Source of the DNA: CAZQVN01 sp964596775
Lineage (GTDB): Bacteria; Eisenbacteria; RBG-16-71-46; JABDJR01; JAWXBZ01
Direction: 5' to 3'
Length of the DNA stretch: 64,000 nt
NCBI GenBank assembly: GCA_964596775.1
Contig: CAZQVN010000016.1
Span: 14,560-78,559 of the forward strand
The translations under genes were made by a program, and so were the position numbers. The notes beneath the pieces were generated by a model that worked only from the letters and a program-made list of their open reading frames with translations, searched no databases and was not told the DNA's origin. Position 1 is the first letter of the stretch; every line of letters begins with the position of its first letter. Positions 7,564 through 15,762 of this stretch are shown piece by piece.

Positions 7564-9822
7564 TCAGACCATGCCGCGACGGCGGCGGATGAACCACTCG
7601 GTGGAGAGAAGTCCGACGAACAGGAGGAAGAACCAGGGGCTGTCCCAGATGTCGAGCGTCACGTACTCCTGACTGGCCGGGCCCTGGACCTTCAACTCCT
7701 CGGGCAGGCGGCCGGATTCCGCGGCCGGGAAGAACAGGCCGCCGGTCTCCTCGGCAAGGCGCGCGAGAAACGCCGGGTCCGCACCGGGGCGGCGGAACTC
7801 CAGCCCCATCGTCTCCACGGCGAAGACGCCGGACTCGTCGCCCACGTTCTCGCCGTTGCGTCTGGCCTCCGCCTGGTAGCGATACCGGCCGGGGGGAAGG
7901 CTGCCGGTTTCGCCGCTGTAGAACCCTCCGCCGGCGCCGGCCAGAGTCAGCGTCCTGGCGGCGTCGCCCGCGGGCGCGACCGCGGAATCGGCGCGCGCGA
8001 TAGAAATCCGGATCTCAGCGCCGTCGAGAGGCTGGTATTCGCGGTCCGCGAGGCGCGCGGAAAAATCCACGGCGTCGCCGCGTTCGAAGACGGGGCGTCC
8101 CGGCTCCACGTTCAGCCGGTTCGCAAGGTCGGGAGCGGTGAGCCAGCGCACGGCATTCGTCCAGAGCCGGTCGTAGAATCCGATCTTCTCCTGGTAGGCG
8201 CGCAGCCGGAAATCCCATTTCCAGTACCCGGAGGCGGGCGCGCAGAGGATCTTGCCGCTGCCGGACCGTCCGGCCACGAGGATCGGGTAGTTCTCCTGCC
8301 CCTGCCCGGACGCGAGCAGCTCGCCGCCGCCGCGGACGACCGGAGCCGTGGTCGGCGCCTCCAGCGGCGGGAGATCCGACCAGAGCGCGGCATTCTCGGC
8401 TTCGTTCTCGTCGACCAGGGTCACCGGGTGACGTCCTCCGGCCGCGGACAGTTCCGTATGGATGCCCGTCGATCCGTTGCCGCCCCCCGGCGACGCGTCC
8501 ACCGGGAGCAGCGGCGCCAGCGCCGTTCCGGCCAGCCGGCGCACTCCCCCGGAGCCTTCTCCGCCGAACACGAGCAATCCTCCGCCGCGGCGCACCCAGT
8601 CGGTCATGGCCTCCCAGTCGGCGGCCTGCAGGTGGCTCCCGTTCATGTCCATGAGAACGATCAGGGCATAGGGGCCGAGAAACCCGCTGTTCAACGACAG
8701 CCGGTCCGGAATGGTCGCCCGGTCCATGTTCCGCCACGAGTTTCCGAGCCGGGCCATCGTCGTCACCGACAGGCTGGAATCCGCGTCGAGCACGCGCTTC
8801 AGGAACGTCGTTTCCCAGGTCAGCGAACCGGACAGGAGGAGAACGCGGCTCTTTTCCTCGCGGACGTCGAGCGCGAACATCCGGCGGTTGTTGATGCCCG
8901 TGTATTCCCCGGAGACTTCCGGGAGGAGCACTTCGTAGAAGTGGAGGCCCACCTCGCGCGGGCGGAACTTGAGGCGGATTTCCTGCTCGGCGCCGTCCTC
9001 GGCCCAGGTCAGCGCCTGGGACACCTCGGGGCGGATCGCCTCGGGGCGGGTCACGTCCGCGATGGAGAGCTCGACGCTGGTGCCGGTCAGCCCCTGGTTG
9101 CGGACGGTGACGGATACGGGAACCTCGTCACCGAGGAACGTGGTGCGGTTGACGCGCACGCGGGTCACCGCGGCATCCTTCCGCACCGAGTCCGTGCCGA
9201 CCCCGACCGTGTACACCGGCAGGGCCAGCCGACGCGATACGGCCACCGGATCGAGACCATGGTTGGAGACGCCGTCGGACACCACGACGATCGCGCCGGC
9301 CCGCGCCCGCCCGATTTCCGCCACCGCGGATTCGATGGCCGTACCCATGCCGGTGATGTCTCCCGAAGGACGGGCGGCGGCGGTCGCGGCCAGATCCTTG
9401 GCGTCGTCGGGAAGGGGGCGCGTTTCGCGGTCGAAGCCGTAGACCCGGACCGCGTGGCGGCTCTTCAGCCCCGGCAGGAACCCGGACACGGCCTCGAGGG
9501 CCGCCTCGGCCCGGCTCGGCCCGTTCGGATCGGCGCCGGCGGGAAGGGCAAGACTTTCGGATGTGTCGAACAGGAGGGCCACCGAGCGGCGTCCGTCCTT
9601 GCCCGCCCCCAGGGAGATCATCGGACGGCAGATCAGGAGAACGAGAATCAGGAAGGCGCTGCCGCGAAGCATCCAGAGGAGGGACCGCATTCCGCTCGAA
9701 AGCGGCGCGGGGTTCTTGCGGTAGGCCCAGACGGCCAGGCCGACCAGGACCAGTCCGAGGAGCAGATAGGGAAGCAGGTGGCCGCCGGGAGGCTGGAACG
9801 CGATGCCCTGGATGTCGTTCAT
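7564..9822 (-). CDS. Membrane protein with VWA and GATase-like domains
   Basis: 752 aa. Two N-terminal membrane helices (about 17-34 and 48-66) precede a von Willebrand A domain whose MIDAS motif DTSES, TGMGTAI and VVVSDGVSNHG are intact. A Rossmann/GATase-like stretch near residues 384-418 reads LIVLMDMN ... WVRRGGGLLVFGG, and a C-terminal helix (PWFFLLFVGLLSTEWFI) ends in Arg-rich residues. Family knowledge: BatA-like or amidotransferase-like membrane VWA proteins with unclear roles in envelope integrity. The ATG at 9822 has GGGGAG 8 nt upstream; a GTG at 9831 is possible. First gene of a four-gene operon. Confidence 0.8.
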   Translation of the reverse strand: MNDIQGIAFQPPGGHLLPYLLLGLVLVGLAVWAYRKNPAPLSSGMRSLLWMLRGSAFLILVLLICRPMISLGAGKDGRRSVALLFDTSESLALPAGADPNGPSRAEAALEAVSGFLPGLKSRHAVRVYGFDRETRPLPDDAKDLAATAAARPSGDITGMGTAIESAVAEIGRARAGAIVVVSDGVSNHGLDPVAVSRRLALPVYTVGVGTDSVRKDAAVTRVRVNRTTFLGDEVPVSVTVRNQGLTGTSVELSIADVTRPEAIRPEVSQALTWAEDGAEQEIRLKFRPREVGLHFYEVLLPEVSGEYTGINNRRMFALDVREEKSRVLLLSGSLTWETTFLKRVLDADSSLSVTTMARLGNSWRNMDRATIPDRLSLNSGFLGPYALIVLMDMNGSHLQAADWEAMTDWVRRGGGLLVFGGEGSGGVRRLAGTALAPLLPVDASPGGGNGSTGIHTELSAAGGRHPVTLVDENEAENAALWSDLPPLEAPTTAPVVRGGGELLASGQGQENYPILVAGRSGSGKILCAPASGYWKWDFRLRAYQEKIGFYDRLWTNAVRWLTAPDLANRLNVEPGRPVFERGDAVDFSARLADREYQPLDGAEIRISIARADSAVAPAGDAARTLTLAGAGGGFYSGETGSLPPGRYRYQAEARRNGENVGDESGVFAVETMGLEFRRPGADPAFLARLAEETGGLFFPAAESGRLPEELKVQGPASQEYVTLDIWDSPWFFLLFVGLLSTEWFIRRRRGMV

Positions 9823-9930
9823 TGGATTCACTCCCCTTAAAGGCCCGGCCGGGACATCGGTTCCCGAAATGGCTGCGCTGTGCTCAACGAATCTGCGGTC
9901 GGAAAAGTCGTTGCGTTCGGCGGGAGAAGA

Positions 9931-9960
9931 ACGCTATCACGGGGCTCGAGAAGCTGTCAA
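9931..9960 (-). promoter_or_regulatory. Promoter for the VWA/lamin-tail operon
   Basis: TTGACA (9960-9955 on the minus strand), 18-nt spacer, TAGCGT (9936-9931). The predicted start near 9923 leaves a leader of about 100 nt before the ATG at 9822. It sits in the 170-nt gap after the CDP-alcohol transferase gene. Confidence 0.65.
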
Positions 9961-9992
9961 CGTCGCCGCCGCGGGGCGGGGTCACGCGCTTG

Positions 9993-10931
9993 TCAGCGCG
10001 TTCCGTGCCGGTCGATGCGCACGAGTTCGAGGGCCGCGGTGGCGGCGCTGCGGCCGGCGCGCTTGTAGTTGTACAGTCCGATGAGGATCACCTGGGGCAC
10101 GGTGATCGCCTCGACGAAACCGAGCGCGATGACGAGCAGCGGACGGATGCGGTCGTAGACGCCGCCATCGAGCAGCAGCATCCCGCCGACCAGCACCGTC
10201 ACCAGGACCGTCGTGACGACCCCGGTGGCCTTGCCGAGAATGGTCGGCTTGATCTCCACCGGGCCCCGGAAGATGTACAGGGCGGTGGCTCCGCCCACCA
10301 GCAGGCTGTAGCGGAGCAGAACGAGGCCGAACACCCAGGCGGGGATCACGCCGCTGTCGAAGAGAGCGGCCATCATCGCCGCGTTGAACAGGATGTCCAC
10401 GATCGGATCGAACACGCGCCCGAGCGCGGTGGCATCGCCGCGATGGCGGGCATACCAGCCGTCCAGCACGTCGGTCAGGGCACCCCCCACGAACGTGAGG
10501 AGCGCGAGTTCGGTCAGGCCGCCCTTCACGAAAACCAGGAACGCCGGAATCGACACGAGGCGGGTCAGGGTGAGGATATTGGCCGGGTTGATCCGGCGGA
10601 GCGGGCGTCCGTGGCCGTCCGTGAGCATCTTGAGATGCGCCGCGATACCGAACAGCCCGCAGAACAGCGTCACGACCGTGTTCCGGAAGAACGCCAGGGC
10701 CGTTCCCATGTTCACCGAAAGCGAGATCGCGACGGCACAGACAAGCAGCGCGACGCAGCCGGCGATGCCGGTCACCCCGAGGGAGCGGAGCGCCTCGGGA
10801 TTGTGGAACGCATGCTCGCGGCTCAGGGCCAGGGATCGTCGGATGTAGACGATCCAGGCCCCCGGCCGGAAACGCTCGCGGCGGAGATCGGCCAGGTACT
10901 CTTCGACGAACATGTCTCGATTATAGGTCAT
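9993..10931 (-). CDS. CDP-alcohol phosphatidyltransferase family protein
   Basis: 312-aa integral membrane enzyme. The catalytic CDP-alcohol motif D-x2-DG-x2-AR-x8-G-x3-D-x3-D is complete (DVLDGWYARHRGDATALG then RVFDPIVD). Members swap the CMP of a CDP-linked lipid for an alcohol. The first 110 residues are an extra N-terminal part with two membrane helices (GVTGIAGCVALLVCAVAIS and a second near FFRNTVVTLFCGLFGIAA), making it longer than PgsA or PssA. The gene follows a GT2 glycosyltransferase with ATGA overlap, suggesting synthesis of a glycosylated or inositol-type phospholipid. The acceptor is not known. Confidence 0.85.
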   Translation of the reverse strand: MTYNRDMFVEEYLADLRRERFRPGAWIVYIRRSLALSREHAFHNPEALRSLGVTGIAGCVALLVCAVAISLSVNMGTALAFFRNTVVTLFCGLFGIAAHLKMLTDGHGRPLRRINPANILTLTRLVSIPAFLVFVKGGLTELALLTFVGGALTDVLDGWYARHRGDATALGRVFDPIVDILFNAAMMAALFDSGVIPAWVFGLVLLRYSLLVGGATALYIFRGPVEIKPTILGKATGVVTTVLVTVLVGGMLLLDGGVYDRIRPLLVIALGFVEAITVPQVILIGLYNYKRAGRSAATAALELVRIDRHGTR

Positions 10932-11638
10932 TCGTCGGGAAGAACAGCCTCCCGAAAGATCGTCCAGAGGATCTTCGTGCCCGCTCCGATCGTGCCGGAA
11001 ATGGTGCCGGTCACCTTGGAGCGGCCGATCCGCTTCCGGTAGGACACCGGCACCTCCACCCCGGTGAAGCCCCGGCGGGCCGCCTTGACCTGCAGCTCGA
11101 CCGTCCAGCCGAAGTTCTTGTCCCGCATACCGATAGCCATCAGGCGATCGAACCGGACCGCCCGAAACGGGCCGAGATCCGTGTACCGGACCCCCCAGAT
11201 CATCCGGATCAGCCAGGTGGCCAGCCAGTTTCCGAACCGGGCCTGCGGGAGAAGCGCCCCGGGTTCGTGGCGGCCGAGCACCCGGGACCCGATGACGAGG
11301 TCCGCCTCCCCGGCGAGGATCGGCGCCACGACGCGGGGCAGTTCCCCCGGAAAGTCGGAGTAGTCGGCATCGAGAAACACCAGGATGTCCGGACGGCGGG
11401 CGGGATCCTTCAGGTACTCGATGCCGGTCAGGCAGGCCTGGCCGTATCCCCGGCGGGGCTCGGAGATCACCATGGCGCCCCCGGCGCGCGCGACCTCGGC
11501 GGTTCCGTCCGACGACCCGTTGTCCACGACGACAACGTCGCGCACGAGCGGGCGCGGGATGTCGGCGAGCACGTTCCGGATCGGTCCGGCCTCGTTCAGG
11601 GCCGGGATGACGACAGCAATGCGGGGCGGTTCAGCCAA
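10928..11638 (-). CDS. Family 2 glycosyltransferase (DPM/UDP-glucose type)
   Basis: 236 aa GT-A glycosyltransferase. It shows VVIPALNEA, VVVDNGSSDGT, the DxD-type FLDADYSD, ADLVIGSR, and a C-terminal SYRKRIGRSKVTG segment typical of the dolichyl/undecaprenyl-phosphate-sugar synthase branch. No membrane tail, so soluble or peripheral. The start is a TTG at 11638 directly after the PPDK stop; no strong RBS and no nearby ATG, so translational coupling to ppdK is likely. The stop overlaps the next ATG (ATGA). The acceptor is probably a polyprenyl phosphate, by family. Confidence 0.9.
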   Translation of the reverse strand: MAEPPRIAVVIPALNEAGPIRNVLADIPRPLVRDVVVVDNGSSDGTAEVARAGGAMVISEPRRGYGQACLTGIEYLKDPARRPDILVFLDADYSDFPGELPRVVAPILAGEADLVIGSRVLGRHEPGALLPQARFGNWLATWLIRMIWGVRYTDLGPFRAVRFDRLMAIGMRDKNFGWTVELQVKAARRGFTGVEVPVSYRKRIGRSKVTGTISGTIGAGTKILWTIFREAVLPDE

Positions 11639-14425
11639 TCAGGCGGTCCGGTGGGCGGCGTCGTCCGCGGACAGCGCGGCCTGCGCCGCCGCGAGCCGGG
11701 CGATCGGCACCCGGAACGGCGAACAGGACACGTAGTCGAGCCCCAGGTGATGGCAGAACGTCACCGAGGAGGGTTCGCCGCCGTGCTCGCCGCAGATGCC
11801 GAGCTTGATCTCCGGGCGTGTCTTCCGCCCCTTCTCCACGGCGATCCGCATCAGCTCGCCGATCCCCTCCCGGTCGATGGCCACGAACGGGTCCTCGGGG
11901 AGGATGTGCGCATCCACGTAGATGTGGAGGAACTTGCCGACGTCGTCGCGGGAATAGCCGAACCCCATCTGGGTGAGATCGTTCGTGCCGAACGAAAAGA
12001 ACTCCGCTTCCTCGGCCACCCGGTCGGCGGTCAGCGCGGCGCGCGGCACCTCGATCATCGTTCCGACCATGTAGTTCACCTTGACCCCGGTTTCGCGCAT
12101 CACCGCCTCGGCGGTCTCCACCACGATCTTTTTCTGGTGGGCGAGTTCGGCCCTGTCGCCGACCAGCGGGATCATCACCTCGGGAAAGACCGATCCCCCG
12201 TTTTTCTGGACCGCGCACGCCGCCTCGAAGATCGCGCGGGTCTGCATCGCGGTGATCTCCGGATAGGTGATCCCGAGCCGGCAGCCGCGGTGGCCGAGCA
12301 TCGGGTTGAACTCGTGGAGCGATTCCACCCGCCGCATCAGCGTCTCCCTTTCGGCGAGGCCCGCCGTCTCCCCCTTCGCCTTCATCACGGCCACCTCGAC
12401 CATCAGCTCCTCGTGCTTCGGCAGGAATTCGTGGAGCGGCGGGTCGAGCATGCGGATCGTCACCGGAAAGCCGTCCATCGCCTCGAACACGCCGATGAAA
12501 TCCTTCTTCTGGAACGGCAGCAGCTTCTCGAGCGACCCGAGATATCCCTGCTTCGGCGTTTCCATGGCCGTCCGCGCCGCATCGAGATCCTTCCGGCCCT
12601 GTTCCAGCTCGGCGCCGGTGGTCTTTTCCAGCGACTTGGACAGGACTTCGATCCGCCCTTCCTGCAGCCGGTATTCCGCGGCCGAAAGGATCATCTCGCG
12701 GACCGGACCGATCCGTTCGTCGCCGAAGAACATGTGCTCGGTGCGGCAGAGACCGATGCCGGTGGCGCCGAACTGGCGGGCCTTGATGGCGTCGCGCGGC
12801 ACGTCGGCGTTGGCGCGGACCTTGAGACGGCTGAACTCGTCCGTCCAGGTCATGAACTCCTCGAACTCGCCGGAAAACGTCGGTTCGATCGTCCGGACCT
12901 CGCCCAGGTAGACCCGGCCGGTCGAGCCGTCGATGGTGATCCACTCCCCGTCGGCGATCGTCCGTTCGCCGGCGGTCAGCGTGCGGGCGCCTTCGCTGAC
13001 CCGGATGCCGGCACAGCCGACGATGCACGGCTTGCCCATGCCCCGGGTGACGACCGCCGCGTGACTGGTCATCCCGCCGGTGGCGGTCAGGATCCCCTGG
13101 GCGGCGTCCATCCCGTGGATGTCGTCGGGGTTCGTTTCGTTGCGGACGAGGATCACCCGCTGCTTTTTCCCCCCGCGCTCGAACGCCTCGTCGGCGTTGA
13201 ACACGGCGATCCCGCTGGCCGCGCCGGGCGAGGCCGCGAGGCCGGTGGCCAGGAGGTCCACCGCGGCATCCGGGTCGATTCTCCGGTGCAGCAGCTGGTC
13301 GAGGTCGTTCGGCGGCACCCGGAGGATCGCCTCGCGCTTTTCGATCAGCCCCTCCTTGACCATGTCCACGGCGATCTTCACCGCGGCCTGCCCGGTGCGC
13401 TTGCCGGTCCGGGTCTGGAGCATGTACAGCCGCCCCTTCTCGATCGTGAACTCCATGTCCTGCATGTCGCGGTAGTGCTTCTCGAGCTTCGCGGTGATCT
13501 CCCGGAGCTCCGCGTACACAGCGGGCATCTCGTCCCTGAGCTTCGCGATCGGCTGCGGCGTGCGGATGCCGGCCACCACGTCCTCCCCCTGGGCGTTCAC
13601 GAGATACTCGCCGTAGAACTCGTTCTCGCCGGTGGCCGGGTTCCGGGTGAACCCGACCCCGGTGCCGCAGTCGTTCCCCATGTTCCCGAACACCATGGCC
13701 TGCACGTTCACCGCGGTGCCGAGGTCGTCGGGGATCCGGTTCTGCTTCCGGTAGTACTGCGCCCGCGGATTGCCCCACGAGCGGAAGACCGCATCGCGGG
13801 CCATGTCGAGCTGGACGACCGGGGACTGCGGAAACTCCGTCCCGCGGTGCTTCTTCACGACGCCGGCGAACGTCGCCACCAGCGCCTTCAGGTCGGCCGC
13901 GGCGAGGTCGGCGTCCGAGCGGACCCCTTTCGCCTCCTTGAGCGCCTTCAGTTCGTCCTCGAAGTACTTCTTGTCGATGTCCATCACCACGTTTCCGAAC
14001 ATCTGGATGAACCGGCGGTAGGCGTCGAACGCGAAGCGCTCGTTGCCGGTTTTCCTGGCCAGGCCGAGGACGGAGTCGTCGTTGAGGCCGAGGTTCAGGA
14101 CCGTGTCCATCATTCCCGGCATCGAGAATTTCGCGCCGGAGCGGACGGACACGAGCAGCGGGTCGTCCGCGTCGCCGAGCTTCTTCCCCATCGTGTCCTC
14201 GAGGCGGGCCAGGTTTTTCGCCTGCTCCTCGACAAAATCCGCGGGCAGTTCTCCGCCCGCGCCGAACAGCGCGCACACTTCTGTGGAGATCGTGAAGCCG
14301 GGCGGCACCGGCAGGCCGGCGTTCGTCATCTCGGCAAGGTTCGCCCCCTTGCCGCCGAGGAGGTCCTTCATGTCGGCCCGGCCGTCGGCCCGGCCCTTTC
14401 CGAAGAAGTAGATGCGCTGATCCAA
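11639..14425 (-). CDS. ppdK: Pyruvate, phosphate dikinase
   Basis: Interconverts pyruvate + ATP + Pi with PEP + AMP + PPi. The 928-aa protein shows the nucleotide-binding start DLLGGKGANLAEM, the phosphohistidine segment GGMTSHAAVVTRGMGKPC with the His at about residue 455, GTNDLTQMGFGYSRDD, and the C-terminal CGEHGGEP catalytic-Cys loop near 877. The start is a TTG at 14425 with GGAGG 7 nt upstream; it gives the family-typical LDQRIYFFGKG. The open frame continues upstream without such a site. It follows an aconitase-superfamily gene by 22 bp. Confidence 0.95.
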   Translation of the reverse strand: MDQRIYFFGKGRADGRADMKDLLGGKGANLAEMTNAGLPVPPGFTISTEVCALFGAGGELPADFVEEQAKNLARLEDTMGKKLGDADDPLLVSVRSGAKFSMPGMMDTVLNLGLNDDSVLGLARKTGNERFAFDAYRRFIQMFGNVVMDIDKKYFEDELKALKEAKGVRSDADLAAADLKALVATFAGVVKKHRGTEFPQSPVVQLDMARDAVFRSWGNPRAQYYRKQNRIPDDLGTAVNVQAMVFGNMGNDCGTGVGFTRNPATGENEFYGEYLVNAQGEDVVAGIRTPQPIAKLRDEMPAVYAELREITAKLEKHYRDMQDMEFTIEKGRLYMLQTRTGKRTGQAAVKIAVDMVKEGLIEKREAILRVPPNDLDQLLHRRIDPDAAVDLLATGLAASPGAASGIAVFNADEAFERGGKKQRVILVRNETNPDDIHGMDAAQGILTATGGMTSHAAVVTRGMGKPCIVGCAGIRVSEGARTLTAGERTIADGEWITIDGSTGRVYLGEVRTIEPTFSGEFEEFMTWTDEFSRLKVRANADVPRDAIKARQFGATGIGLCRTEHMFFGDERIGPVREMILSAAEYRLQEGRIEVLSKSLEKTTGAELEQGRKDLDAARTAMETPKQGYLGSLEKLLPFQKKDFIGVFEAMDGFPVTIRMLDPPLHEFLPKHEELMVEVAVMKAKGETAGLAERETLMRRVESLHEFNPMLGHRGCRLGITYPEITAMQTRAIFEAACAVQKNGGSVFPEVMIPLVGDRAELAHQKKIVVETAEAVMRETGVKVNYMVGTMIEVPRAALTADRVAEEAEFFSFGTNDLTQMGFGYSRDDVGKFLHIYVDAHILPEDPFVAIDREGIGELMRIAVEKGRKTRPEIKLGICGEHGGEPSSVTFCHHLGLDYVSCSPFRVPIARLAAAQAALSADDAAHRTA

Positions 14426-14447
14426 CTCGTGACCTCCAGGAACTGGG

Positions 14448-15695
14448 CTAGAGACGATCGGGATCCAGGATCTCCCCGGCCACGGCGGACGCTGCCACGG
14501 TGGCGGGGCTGGCCCGGTACACTTCCGGCCCGCGCCCGGCATCGGTCATCGGGCTCATGCAGGGCGCGGTGCTGATGATGACTTCCCCTTCGCCGAACAG
14601 GGCGCCGCCGCTGGCGATGCCGGGGGACGATCCGGGAACGGCGAGCATGGCGCCGACCTGCAGGAACGTCTCGTAGATGCCCGAGGTGAGGCACTGGCGC
14701 GAGACCTCGAGCGTGGTCGGCGAGAACGTGAGACGCACGTCGGCATGGATCCGCTTGCTGCGCTTGAGAATTTCCGCGGCCATGGCGAGATCCGAGGCCC
14801 GGCCCGCCGCACAGGAGCCGATGTACGCGGAGTGGATCTTCTTCCCGGCCAGTTCCGAAACGGGCCGCAGGGGTCCGCCGGGCCCGGGTCCCTGCACCAG
14901 CGGCTCGGAACCGTCCAGCGACACGGTCACGGAGTGCGCGTAACCCTTGCGCGGGCCGGAAGGGGCTTCCGCCGGGGGCGTCTCGACCCGCTCGGCCAGG
15001 AACTGGGCGGTGACCCCATCGCCGGCCACGAGGCCGGCCCGGAAGGCCTCGGCGCCGACGTCGACGAGCGTCAGGCGGTCGTCGATCGACAGATGCTCGA
15101 CGGCGGCGCCGTTGAACTCCACGATCGTGTTCGCGGAAAACTTCGCAAGCGCCTGCGCGGCGAGAAGTGCCATGTCGAACGCGTGAAACCCTTCGTGCGG
15201 CGTTCCCGCGAACACGACTTCCGCGATCTCGGGCACCTTGAACGGCAGAACCCCCTTCGCGAGCGCCTTGGCCAGGATCCCCGGCTCGGCGCCGAGAACG
15301 AGCGCACCGAGGGCCCCGACCTGGTGCAGGCAGTGGCCGGAGCCGGCCACGATCTGGCCGGGGCGCACGATGCCGTGCTCGACGAGTATCTGGGCCCCGA
15401 TCCCCATGTTCAGGTCGAAGACGTGCCTGAGGCCGTGCCGCAGGGCAAAGTCCCGGCAGACCGTGCGGCTTCGGGGCACGCGTATTTCCACGCCGGGAGC
15501 GGGAAAGTCGAACGACAGGGTCACTCTTGCGGGGTCCCAGGGGGCTCCCCCCTGGGCATTGAACAGCTGGACCGCCTCGGGTCCGGCCGCCCCGCCGAGT
15601 ACGGCAAGGTCGATCGGAAGATCGACGGTCTCGCTGGCCGCCGGTTTCCGTCCAAGGGCACGTTCCAGAATGGCAAGGCTGGCTGGAGAGTTCAT
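14448..15695 (-). CDS. Aconitase-superfamily protein lacking 4Fe-4S ligands
   Basis: 415 aa, closest in layout to LeuC/homoaconitase large subunits: LNMGIGAQILVEHGIV, GALGALVLG, LTLVDVGAEA, AYIGSCAAGRASDL and, at the end, YRASPATVAASAVAGEILDP. The family norm at three sites is changed. GADSHT becomes GSGHCL, so the Asp-Ser-His catalytic group is lost. PGCGPC becomes PGSSPG, removing two of three cluster cysteines; only the Cys of IGSC remains. A Cys appears instead in TAPCMSPM. It therefore cannot hold a normal cluster, and its reaction is unknown. The ATG at 15695 lacks an RBS; a weak TACACT box at 15711-15706 hints at a leaderless start. Confidence 0.8.
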   Translation of the reverse strand: MNSPASLAILERALGRKPAASETVDLPIDLAVLGGAAGPEAVQLFNAQGGAPWDPARVTLSFDFPAPGVEIRVPRSRTVCRDFALRHGLRHVFDLNMGIGAQILVEHGIVRPGQIVAGSGHCLHQVGALGALVLGAEPGILAKALAKGVLPFKVPEIAEVVFAGTPHEGFHAFDMALLAAQALAKFSANTIVEFNGAAVEHLSIDDRLTLVDVGAEAFRAGLVAGDGVTAQFLAERVETPPAEAPSGPRKGYAHSVTVSLDGSEPLVQGPGPGGPLRPVSELAGKKIHSAYIGSCAAGRASDLAMAAEILKRSKRIHADVRLTFSPTTLEVSRQCLTSGIYETFLQVGAMLAVPGSSPGIASGGALFGEGEVIISTAPCMSPMTDAGRGPEVYRASPATVAASAVAGEILDPDRL

Positions 15696-15762
15696 CCGGG
15701 CGGCAAGTGTACCAGATCAAGGGGGCCCGGTTGCACCCGGGAATCCGGTCCGGAATGCCTCT

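Noticed and set aside
5809..9840. 1343-codon plus-strand open frame
   Set aside because: Antisense to the VWA, lamin-tail and barrel genes; its residues are Arg/Gly/His-rich low-information sequence typical of the opposite strand of high-GC genes, with no domain or RBS.
11267..14575. 1102-codon plus-strand open frame
   Set aside because: Antisense shadow of ppdK and the glycosyltransferase gene; no family motif.
15721..15762. Strong promoter before the aconitase-like gene
   Set aside because: A TACACT box is present at 15711-15706, but the -35 partner (TGCAAC, 18 nt) is poor; kept only as a comment because read-through from the lipoprotein operon is equally possible.
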